Positions 55,191-64,000 of a stretch of DNA of 64,000 nucleotides are shown here, one piece after another (position 1 is the first letter of the stretch; each line of letters begins with the position of its first letter). The stretch spans positions 186,001 to 250,000 of the forward strand of contig JAQSEB010000047.1 of the NCBI GenBank assembly GCA_030063045.1, given 5' to 3'. A model generated the notes under the pieces. The model saw only the letters and a list, made by a program, of their open reading frames with translations. It did not search any database and had not been told where the DNA came from. Position numbers and translations under genes: made by a program. This DNA comes from Pratylenchus scribneri (taxonomy: Eukaryota; Nematoda; Chromadorea; Rhabditida; Pratylenchidae).

Positions 55191-57996
55191 ATGTACCGAA
55201 ATCAACAACAGCCACAACAACAACAAAATGTTGGGGTCAATTATGGCCAACAACAACCAATGATGGATGGTCAACAACAGCAGATGGAACAACCGGGTAA
55301 ATGCCCCTTCATTGGATTACCTCAAATTCGACTCTTTTAAAGAAACTCATTTGAAATTGGCAGCAGCCGGCAATGTGGATTTTAGCCAGGCATATGGAAA
55401 TGATCGACGAACCCAAAATGGGAAATTCACATTGGCCCAGCTCAGGGCCACCGAAGGTAAGTCCAAAATGGGGCTTAGATTACATATTATACCCTTTTGA
55501 AGATAATTCATTCCCCTAATCCCTACATACAATGAAAAAATCAAAATTCATGGAATTGGATTGGAAACGCTAAAAAAATTAAGGCCATTTAAAATGTCAA
55601 CTTTCAATCAGTTAGCTCCTAAAGACATTTAAGAAAAAGTGTAAAATAAGTGGATGGGCAAATAAATTAGCTAAACCGGATTATGGGCCCGAATAAATTG
55701 TCACTGAAAAGGAAAGAAATAATAATCTTTATTATAAAATTTATAGGAATTTGCCCACTCCAAAATGGCACAAATCAATTCGATTCGCAAAAGGCAAGTA
55801 TTATGGCATTATTTCCCTCTTTTTTTGGCTTTTTTGCTTCATTTATTTTGATTTTTTTTTTGGTTAATTTTGTTGTTTTCTTCTTTTGTTCCTTTTGAAG
55901 GGCAAGACAAGTTTTGGGACGCCAAGGAACACACAAAAAAGGGTGGAATTCGGTGAAGCAGGCAACAACCATCGATGGACAATTGAATGCCCTTGGGGCT
56001 TACCGGATACGGAAATTCGGCTCCAATCGGGCACAAATAAATTCGACTCACAAAAGGTGGACTCCTTGTTGCATTGAAATGACCAAATCCAATCCACTTT
56101 TAACAATTTAACCAATTTATAAACTGTTTCTAATATTTTTGGTGGCTTTTTTCATTTCCTTTTTATTCCTCCATTCTCAATTAGTTGATGACCGGTTTCG
56201 GCACTCCCCGTGATGTGAAAGGCAAACATTTGAAGCGAATTTGGGAGTTGGAATTCCCGGAGGAGGCCATCGACTATCAACCACCAATCAATGCGGCCCC
56301 TCAACAATATCAACAATTTCCGGGCCAACAACCCCAAGGCCAGCAACAATTCCAACAATACCAACAGGGAGGAGGCCAGCAGCAGCCTCAATATCAGCAA
56401 CAACAACCACAACCGGGTCAACAACAATATTATCAACAAGGACAGCAAAATCAACAATTCTCACCCAACCAACCACAACAAGGCCAACAGCAAGGAGGCC
56501 AACCACAAGTGAGGAGTTTTTATAGCCAATACCCAATGAATTATCTGATCTAAAACATAAGCCAATATTGAAAGACTTTATAACGGAAGGAACTATTTTG
56601 GCTTTAGAAAACCTTTTAGAGGAGCAAAATTAATTCTAAATTAAACAAAATGGAATGCTCTTTACTTTAATTGACAATCTTCTAAATACAGAAGCCACAA
56701 CAATATCAGCAACAACAGCAGCCAGTAGGAGGGCAACAGCCACAGCAAGTTGGCCAACAAAAACCACAGGCCCAGCCCCAATACCAACAACAACAACGCC
56801 CGGGGCAACAACAATTCCAGCAGGGTGGTCAACAACCCCAGCAGCAATTCCAACAAGGACAACAACAACCGCAGGTGGTTGGTCAACAACGTCCTGGGCC
56901 ACCCCAAACACAGCAACAAATCCAGCCTCAATATCAACAACAACAGCCACAACGCCCGGGGCAACAACAACAACAGGTAGAAAGGGCAGGGGAATTGTTG
57001 GCAGGAATATTAACCCTGGGATGGCCATCTCACATTTTTGTTTAAATACTTCTTATGGTTGCGTGTGGGGAGAGGGGTAGTTTTCGGATTCAGAGAGTAA
57101 GGTTTTCCCCAAAAAGTTTTGATTCTTTATTGAGGGTTTGTAACTTTAATTGGGCAATATTTCATTTGGGAATTCAATTTGACACTTTTAGGCATCTCCT
57201 CAGCAACAGCCTCAATATCAACAACGTCCGGGTCAACAACAACAACAGGTGAGCAATGGATAGAGGGGCATTGGATGGCAATGTTTTTGCCAAACACCTT
57301 GTGGCTATTTATGAGGGGAGGGGCAGTTGTAATCTTTCGCCTGGGTCATTGTTTGAGGAAAAAATTTCATTCCTTCTTGGATCCTAATTATCTTATTAAA
57401 TTAGGCCAATATTTCATTTGGGAATTCAACTTATGAGATGAAAAATATGCCAATTACATTTTTAGGTGTCCCCTCAGCAACAGCCCCAATATCAGCAACG
57501 CCCGGGGCAACAACAACCCCAACAGCAACAGGTGGGCAAGGGATTGAGGGATTTGATGGAAGATAGATATATATATATTCAATGTTTTGGCCAACTACTT
57601 GTGGGGAAGGGGTAGTTGTAGTGCTTAGTAAGGGGCAAAATAGGGACTTCGAATTAGAAATTCCTTTGTTGAGAACTTAATTAACTTTGCACTATTAGAT
57701 GTCCCCACAACAACAGCAGCCCCAATATCAGCAACGCCCAGGGCAACAACAATATTATCAGCAAGGTGGCCAACCACAGCAACAATTCTCACCCAATCAA
57801 CCACAGGGAGGACAACAACAAGTGAGGAATAGAAACAATTTGAGGGGAAATATCATTAAAATTCTATCTCCCAAATTAACAGAAGCCGCAACAATACCAG
57901 CAACAAGGAGGCCAAGTAGCGCCCCACGTTCCACCACAAAAAGGTGGCGCCGTTGCAGCCGGAGGGTCCCAAGGCCAGGCTCCATCCTTCCGTTGA
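55191..57996 (+). CDS. Calponin-repeat protein with Q/P-rich duplicated-exon tail
   Basis: The start MYRNQQQPQQQQNVGVNYGQ is followed by AAGNVDFSQAYGNDRRTQNG and KFTLAQLRATEG, then CLIK-type repeats LQNGTNQFDSQKGKTSFGT, RLQSGTNKFDSQKLMTGFGT and GKHLKRIWELEFPEEA, all shared with the UNC-87-like gene upstream. A long Gln/Pro/Gly tail follows in several exons: QQFPGQQPQGQQQFQQYQQ, then three near-identical exons (57192-57248, 57466-57531, 57699-57821) each opening (A/V/M)SPQQQ.PQYQQRPGQQQ. The last exon reads PHVPPQKGGAVAAGG..APSFR, TGA 57994-57996. The join SQK/GKTSFG uses a GC donor (AAAAGgcaagt). Probably a muscle or cytoskeletal actin binder, possibly CLIK-1-like; a paralogue of the upstream gene. 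Confidence 0.87.
57192..57821 (+). repeat. Tandem duplication of exon plus intron
   Basis: Three exons encoding (A/V/M)SPQQQ(Q)PQYQQRPGQQQ are separated by introns that also resemble each other: each starts GTG(A/G)GCAA(T/G)GGAT or similar and contains TTGTGG..GGGG(A/C)AG.GG.AGTT.T. The preceding intron (about 56974-57190) has the same GGGGAGAGGGGTAGTT motif, so the unit of about 220-270 bp was duplicated more than once. Confidence 0.8.
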
Positions 57997-58582
57997 TAGT
58001 TGGACATTGCCAACAAATTTGTTAAAGAGGAATTCGTTTATTGGAATTGATTTGAGTGTGAAGAAAAGATGAAATTTTTATTTAGAATACGATAATGAAA
58101 ATATTTTATATAAGAGACTACGAGTGTTTTGGATGAATTTACTGATTTTTGATGGAAATAATACCGTAACCAAAAGCAATCGGGGTTATGTTTTATTCAG
58201 TAAAATAATTCTTTTATATTCAGCGTTAACCCTGATTGTGATTGGCTCCCCTCTAAATCGCTGCCTTTTCCCCACAGATCAGTGGATTTTTATTTAGAAA
58301 AACCACATTTCTATCAAATAATTAAAATGTCAAATGCTTAAAAATATTCTTTCACCCCATAAAAATGTTCTTCCTTCCACTTTCTTTTTATTTGCAATAA
58401 AATTTGCCATTTGAAATGTTTAATTGAAGATGAAAAAATTTAAAGATTGAACTGGGGGGGGGGGAGAGGGGAATTGGATTCAATGAATTCAAATTAATCA
58501 CTAAAATGACAATTAAATTTAAAGTGTATTTCAAGATGAGCATTAAATATAAATGAATTTTAATTATTCTTCCAAAATTCAT
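57997..58582. other. Convergent 3' ends of the calponin-repeat gene and BDP1
   Basis: AT-rich spacer. A run of 11 G (58454-58464) followed by AGAGGGG stands out. No gene is visible. Confidence 0.5.
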
Positions 58583-60529
58583 TCATTCATTATGTCTATT
58601 CTTCTTTCTGTTGGCCGCAATTTCGGCCACAATTCGTTCCACCCGTTGTCTCAATCGTTCATCCAACAGGACCGGATTGCGAAGAGTCTGCAAAACAAAT
58701 GGAATTAAATTCATTTTTATTTGAGAGCATTGGACCGTTGTTTTTAAATAATTTTTTCATGAAAAAAAATTAAAAATGATTTATTTTTTTAGTTATTATA
58801 GAAATATAATTTACTTAATTGAAAAAAAAGTATAATGAATAATTAATTTTGATCAGAAAACCCTTCCCCCAACTTTTATTCAAGCAAAAAATGATTTGCC
58901 GTTGGTAGGATTCGAACTCGCGATCCCCATCACTATTCTCCCGTCCTCTTCACCATTCGACTAAATGGTTTTTTTTCTGTAAAATTAACAAATGGATTAA
59001 AAATTGGTAAGAAAATTCCGACTGTCTAGGGTATTGAAAAACGGTCCGTACATGGTAGGGCTCTACTCTTTAATTTTATTTGAATATTTTATTTATTCAC
59101 CTCATCCAAACGTGCCGGATTCAATCGTTGTTCCCGGTTGAATTTCTGTTTCAATTCTGCCCTCGTTCGAGTTTGGATGAATTCGTGCATTAGACCAAAA
59201 TCAGTGCCAGTTGCCGCCAAAACTTCTGCAACAAATTTAATTAATTTTAAAATTAATTTATATTTACCATGGAATAAATCCGTCTCCTGCACATTCCAGG
59301 TGCCACCTTTCTTCGCATTTTTCCTAAAGCTCATACTGGTCAATTTCTTTGGCATAAAATCCTAAATTGGAATTAAATATTTCAATAAAAAATTTTTTTT
59401 ACATCTTGAATGGTCTCAAATTCATTGTTCTCCGGATTGTTGACCAACACCAGCGATTCCTCGTCCACCACAATTTGGCCATGTTCATTGATTTTTACCT
59501 GAAAATGATTAAATTTTTAATAAAAAATATTTGAATTTAATCAAAAATTTACCCTCGGTCCAGCTGTCCCAGATGATTGTGCATTTTCAATGTTTTTGTT
59601 AGGTCCCTCATCCTCCTTTTTCGCAAAACCATTGTCGCCGTCTTCATTCGCTTCTTCCATACTTTGCTTCAATGCTTTCCGTTTTTCTGCCCATTTTTTG
59701 CGTAAAGTATTCTCCGTTTTTGGCTTCCAATTCACCAAATCGGCCATTGTGAATTTTTTTGTGTCGCAAAGTTTGTCCGTCAACGGTTCCCTTTGTCGTT
59801 TCTGGCAATAAATATTAATTATTTTTAAAATTATTTCCAAAATAATACATTTTGTGACTCTCTCTGTTCACTTTGTGCCCTCATCATTTCTTCCGCTGTT
59901 GTTAAACTATTGCCGGTGGCAGAGGAGGAGGAGGACATCCGCTGCTGAACAATTTGATGCAAATTTGTTGGCTCCACCGGAGTTTGGGGTGCCGCCGGTG
60001 TGGATGGAGGTCGAAATCCGGTTGTGGGTCTTTCCAATTCCATCATCGTCGGTGTTTGAGGCGAATTTGGCTGCTCATTTTTTGGTGGTTCACGAATTAT
60101 TATTTTTGGAATTTTGCAAGGTGACGGTGAAGAGTGCTCTTCGGTGGTGGAATGGTCAACATTGGAAATTGGCGATGATTGGGGAATTGTTGTTGTTGTT
60201 GGTATTGGTGCTGGGGAGTCGGCTGTTGGCGCTGGTGATTGGATTTCATTGGATTGAGGCTGCTGCTGCTCATCGCCAGAAATATTTGCTAAAATAATAA
60301 AATATTATTTAGAAATATCCAATTTTGAAGTAATAAAATTATTTTTTTGTCATCATTTTAATAACCAATAAATTATTTATTTATTCACCATTTTGGCAAT
60401 TAATTCCAGTAATAAAATCGAACCTTGAATCGATGGACTTTTCACGTCCATTTCCGCCGCATTTGGACGAATCCCAATGGATGCGGTTGCCACATTCGGT
60501 CTGGCTTGAATTTTTCGACGTCTTTGCAT
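58583..60529 (-). CDS. BDP1: BDP1, TFIIIB B'' subunit of RNA polymerase III
   Basis: ATG 60529 (MQRRRKIQARPNVATASIGI) to TGA 58583, about 410 residues. A proline-rich linker follows (PTTGFRPPSTPAAPQTPVEP), then KRQREPLTDKLCDTKKFTMA and DLVNWKPKTENTLRKKW. The diagnostic core is LTSMSFRKNAKKGGTWNVQE and the extended SANT domain TDLFHEVLAATGTDFGLMHE, FIQTRTRAELKQKFNREQRL, NPARLDE. The C-terminus ends VAEIAANRKKNRHNE. BDP1 joins TBP and BRF1 on tRNA and 5S genes. It is much shorter than human BDP1, lacking the long C-terminal repeats, as in yeast. The intron between ARLDE and TLRNP (about 58690-59100) holds a tRNA-like relic. Confidence 0.9.
58904..58975 (-). pseudogene. tRNA-like relic in a BDP1 intron
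   Basis: The - strand has a D-arm-like TAGTCGAATGGTGAAGAGG and a T-loop-like GAGTTCGAATCC, and the + strand text GGTAGGATTCGAACTCGCGA looks like an inverted tRNA 3' half. The T-stem and acceptor do not pair (GCGAG against CCTAC). A decayed tRNA gene or tRNA-derived repeat. Confidence 0.4.
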
Positions 60530-60688
60530 TATTCGCTTTACTTTAAATAAATTTTAATATTCAATTTAAAATTTAATTATAAATATTTAAATGAATATTT
60601 TGACATAAATGAAAAATTGACAATTTAAATAATACAATTTTATCAATTTAAAGAAAAAATAAAATCCTAAATAATTTCAATTCAATTC

Positions 60689-62803
60689 TCAAACGCATCT
60701 ATACAATTCCTCATATCTTTTTCCCTGCATTATTCTTCGCATATCAAAAGGCCGCAAATTCGTTGTAATATAGGCATATTCGTAGAATTTTTCGGACAGC
60801 ATTTTGCCAATTGCAATTGACATTTGTGGTCCGTAGCCGCCAAGGCCGGTTATTTGGAAGAAATTGTCATGGACAAGATGTTCGCCAACAATTGGGGCAT
60901 CGTCGAAAACGTTCATGTCCTCGTATGAATGCCAAGCATTGATCACCTGCGAATTATATATACGCATTATTTTTGAATATTTTGATTGGGTGAGTCAACA
61001 TAACCCAAATGAATAAAAATCATTTTAAATTATTCCCAATGCCACATTTTTTGACTAACCTTTGCATTCCGGAAAGCAGGGACTCGCCTGACCAGCGCTG
61101 GCCAAATTTGTTCATAAAATTCGTCGTAGTCGATGGGCGGTTCATCTTCCGGTTTTTCCTTCAACATTTTAACTGCATCTTTCTTAAATTGCAATTTTTT
61201 GGATTAATTATTTGCTTTGTTTAATTTACTTTTGTTGGTTTCCTCCCACAAACATAATTTCGGCCAACATTGTCCGGACGGCAAAATATTCCACTTGGAT
61301 CCATTAGAATTGGCATTTGAAGTGCCGGCACATCCGGCGCATGCACAATGTAATTTGTCCGCCTCGTACAAACAATCGGCAATGGAACACGCATCATATC
61401 GCCTTTGTAGCCTAAACAATGAATGAAGATTATTTTACATTCCATTTTTGTCCTTAAAATTGGTTACCAATTCCGGCACGTTTCGCCACTTCGCCAGCCC
61501 ATGGCCCGGCGGCATTGAACATTTTCCAGCAACGGATTGGACGAGCAGATGCGCCGGACATTTGTGGCCGAAACTGGAAGAAATATGAATGAATATTTGA
61601 AATATAAAAAATAATACAATTGCTCCATCTATTTTGTGCTGGGCCAATGTGGCCAAATTTGCTTCCTTCACGGGCATTGCACCGAATTTTGGTGTTTCTC
61701 TGTACTCATTTTTGTAGGTCACTCCCTCAATATCTGCTTTGATGTAGCGAACGCCCAAAGTGATGTTTTTCTCTCGGAGGGCAGCCAAAAATTGCCAAGT
61801 ATCGAAAATTCCCTCATTTTCAAGTCCTTAAATGGTTTTTATTAATTTTAAATGTGATTAATTAATCGATAAACCAACCATAAGTTCCCATAACAATATC
61901 ATCAAAATTCATGAAAGGAAATCTATTTTTGAGTTCTTCTTTGCTCAATGTGATCACATGAACGCCACGTTCCCTAAAATTTCAATTTATTTTTTATTTC
62001 ATTTTGAAATTATTTAAACATACACTTGCATTTTCCACGCATTTTTAAAGCCATCGGCCATTTCTTCTGTTTGAGCCAAATGCATAACTCCAACTGGTAA
62101 TAAATGGATGTCGGGTGGATCATTGTCTAAATTTGAATATTTTTAATAATTAATTAATGATGCAAAAATACCCAAAATTTTCAAATGTTCGCCGGCGTGT
62201 CTCAAAAATTCTGCTGCAAAAAGTGCCAAATCCACCATTTCAGGAATTGAAAATTGTTGGGAGACGACGCCGGTGCCAAGCAATGAACGAGTTTTTGCAA
62301 ACTATAATTTTAACGAAATAATTAAAAATTTAAAATAAACCCACATTTTCCGTGCTTTCAAACACAGTGACGGTTATATTCTCGTCACGGAAAAGCTGCT
62401 TTAACCAAAAAGCCAATGAGGAGCCTGTCAAACCTCCGCCAACTATGATGACCTCAGATCGCATCGGAAGTAATTCATATTGTTGCACTTCTCTCTTCAT
62501 ATGTGCCATTAAGTATTTTCGACGAAATGCATCGTTTCTTGCCTAAATTCTTCTTGTAATTTACTTAAGTTTTTTGTAAATTATGACCTCACGATATCTT
62601 CTGGCGGATCTTCTGAAGTCATAGGTGAAAATATGTTTAAGTCGTTTCCATGGATCCTCACCAGGCTCAAAATATCTTTCATTTTCATAAATTTGCCATT
62701 TTCTGCATGCAGTGAAACTCAACAATCGCGACGATGTGGAGGCTATTGAAGATGACAAAGCGGAGGAGGGAATATTAATAAATTGTGTGGCAAAAAATTT
62801 CAT
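60689..62803 (-). CDS. FOXRED1: FOXRED1-like FAD-dependent oxidoreductase
   Basis: ATG 62803 to TGA 60689, about 480-500 residues. The first exon (MKFFATQFINIPSSALSSSI, STSSRLLSF) looks like a mitochondrial presequence. The FAD-binding Rossmann motif VIIVGGGLTGSSLAFWLK follows, then SLLGTGVVSQQFSIPEM, GTYGLENEGIFDTWQFLAAL, MFNAAGPWAGEVAKRAGIGY, MDPSGIFCRPDNVGRNYVCG, KVINAWHSYEDMNVFDDAPI and ITGLGGYGPQMSIAIGKM. Block order matches FOXRED1, a DAO-family flavoprotein needed for complex I assembly in mitochondria. It lies 159 bp upstream of BDP1 on the same strand. Confidence 0.92.
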
Positions 62804-63383
62804 CTAAAAAATAATATTTTTAAAGATTTATTTATAAATCATTTTAACAAGGCAAACTATGTATTACAATTACAATACATCTTCCAGCTCGATCCCATGG
62901 TGCGGAATTTCGATAAATTTATCGAATTTTATCGGTTTTGAATTTTTTATCGTTAAATTTTATCGATTATGAACTATTTCCTGTTTTTAATGACTCTAGC
63001 TCCTCTCATTTTTGTGTACTATTTTTAATTCTTGCAAGATTCCTTTCGCTCTCATTCTCATGTTTTATCTTTTCTTTTATCGAATCGAAAGTCGAAAGTC
63101 GAACTCGAATGTCGAATCGAAACCGATAAATTAAATTTATCAAAATTCCGCACCATGTTCAATCCCTAATTACTAATTTTAGTCGTCATTTAAATTGATA
63201 TGTGATGACTGATGATATAAATATAAAGTATTTTGAGATGAATTATTTGAAGAAGAGAAGACCCAATTTTAGATTAAATATCAAGTTTTATAAAAAAAAT
63301 AAGATTAATTAGATGGATGAATGGTGTTTAAATTATTTTATTTTATCATAGATTTGAACATTCACTCACATAAAACCGAAACC
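62804..63383. promoter_or_regulatory. Divergent upstream region, FOXRED1 (-) and CHCHD4 (+)
   Basis: Should hold both promoters; it is interrupted by the inverted-repeat element at 62896-63157. The rest is AT-rich without other visible features. Confidence 0.4.
62896..63157. repeat. MITE-like element D with TIRs
   Basis: About 262 bp. The left end CATGGTGCGGAATTTCGATA matches the inverted right end CATGGTGCGGAATTTTGATA over about 27 bp with one mismatch, and inner TATCGATT/AATCGATA words are palindromic (TTTATCGAATTTTATCGG against CCGATAAATT). It lies in the shared promoter region of FOXRED1 and CHCHD4. Confidence 0.85.
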
Positions 63384-64000
63384 ATGCCTTACTTATTCTT
63401 GAAATTTCTACCATTCTTCAAATTCGCTAATAAAGAAACAACAATTTCTGGCGATTTTTTTAATAAGAAAAATGTCGGCGAGAATGAAAAGGAGCCACCG
63501 ACCATCCACAAGGTCAGAGTTCAAAATACGAATTAGATAAAAATTAATATTGTTCAATTCATAATCAGGTTTATTACATGACAAAAGAAGAATTTTTTGA
63601 ACCAATCAAAGATGAGTATATCCAGAATTTATCGCAATTGAAACCAGAAGAGATTTATGATAATTATAACCCAGGTTGCATAATTAATAATAGAATTGAA
63701 AATGTAATTTAAAATTTCTAGGTCCCACAAAACCAGATGGGTCTGTCAACTTTGAATGCCATTGTGTTTCGCATCTTGTGGCCAGTCCATGTGGCTATGC
63801 ATTCCGCAAGGCAATAACTTGTCAGAAAACATCTTCGAATGAGGATTTGGACAAGGGAGCATGCTCCGAAGAATTCATGGAATTTATGGAATGCGCAATG
63901 AAGACGCAATGTTTCAGAAGTATTTTAATATAAATTTTAAATTAAGCAACTCACTTTTAATTAAGGAATGGAAGAACCAGCGGAAGATATAATGAACAAG
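63384..64000 (+). CDS. CHCHD4: CHCHD4/MIA40-like intermembrane-space import oxidoreductase (3' end missing)
   Basis: Exons read MPYLFLKFLPFFKFANKETT, EKEPPTIHKVYYMTKEEFFE, LSQLKPEEIYDNYNPG, PTKPDGSVNFECHCVSHLVA, SPCGYAFRKAITCQKTSSNE and ACSEEFMEFMECAMKTQCF, with the frame open at the window end (MEEPAEDIMNK). The layout matches CHCHD4/MIA40: VTKE-like start, (P/L)xxPxGxxNxxCxC, then twin CX9C helices (CGYAFRKAITC, CSEEFMEFMEC). MIA40 oxidises cysteine-rich proteins imported into the mitochondrial intermembrane space. The redox motif, normally Cys-Pro-Cys, is Cys-His-Cys here (TGC CAT TGT near 63758-63766). The N-terminus is hydrophobic and basic. Confidence 0.85.

Overview
This window is nuclear DNA of a nematode. 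The genes are compact, with many introns of about 40-60 bp beginning GT and ending in U-rich tracts plus AG. The DNA is AT-rich. The gene set includes nematode orthologues (an UNC-87-type calponin-repeat protein, a cuticle-type collagen, SQV-2) next to broadly conserved eukaryotic genes. A miR-60-like hairpin also fits. I cannot name the species; nothing here is prokaryotic.

Layout. 0-5.5 kb: 3' end of a malic enzyme gene (+), mitochondrial ClpP (+), a miR-60-like hairpin, CLN3/battenin (-) with a 0.9 kb satellite tract in an intron. 6-14 kb: VPS4 (+) with a GPCR gene nested antisense in its large intron, SLY1/SCFD1 (-) with related inverted-repeat elements in two introns, and a LET-767/HSD17B12-type reductase (-). 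14.4-16.4 kb: a DNA transposon with 37-bp perfect terminal inverted repeats and a 6-bp target duplication. 16.7-27 kb: RER1, SMC5 and a Shaker-like K+ channel (all +), the channel with a satellite tract in an intron. 27.6-32.3 kb: FZR1/Cdh1 (-), NECAP (+), UBC6-type E2 (+). 32.3-34.5 kb: gene-poor, with a tiny candidate ORF, a foldback MITE and a perfect 40-bp palindrome. 34.5-43.4 kb: SQV-2/B3GALT6 (+) with an antisense intronic tRNA-Arg(CCT), PIG-W (+) with a third satellite tract, a 4F2hc-like transporter heavy chain (-) and a small membrane protein (+). 43.7-58 kb: an unidentified multipass protein, UNC-87, a fourth satellite tract, a collagen and a second calponin-repeat protein with a Q/P-rich tail built from duplicated exons (all +). 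58.5-64 kb: BDP1 and FOXRED1 (both -), a MITE, and a CHCHD4/MIA40 homologue (+, runs off the edge).

Functional themes. There is no obvious metabolic cluster. Several close same-strand pairs (let-767-type to SLY1, RER1 to SMC5, NECAP to UBC6, SQV-2 to PIG-W, FOXRED1 to BDP1; 160-415 bp apart) could be nematode operons. The most unusual feature is the satellite family: four tracts of a 25/19-bp unit, three in introns, all in the same orientation relative to transcription. Two of them share conserved flanks, as if the array travels inside a dispersed element. Other points of interest are a MIA40-like protein with Cys-His-Cys in place of Cys-Pro-Cys and a K+ channel with IVGYGD in place of TVGYGD.

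Gene coordinates run from start codon to stop codon including introns. Splice sites were read by eye from GT/AG signals and protein similarity remembered from the families; no alignment was run.
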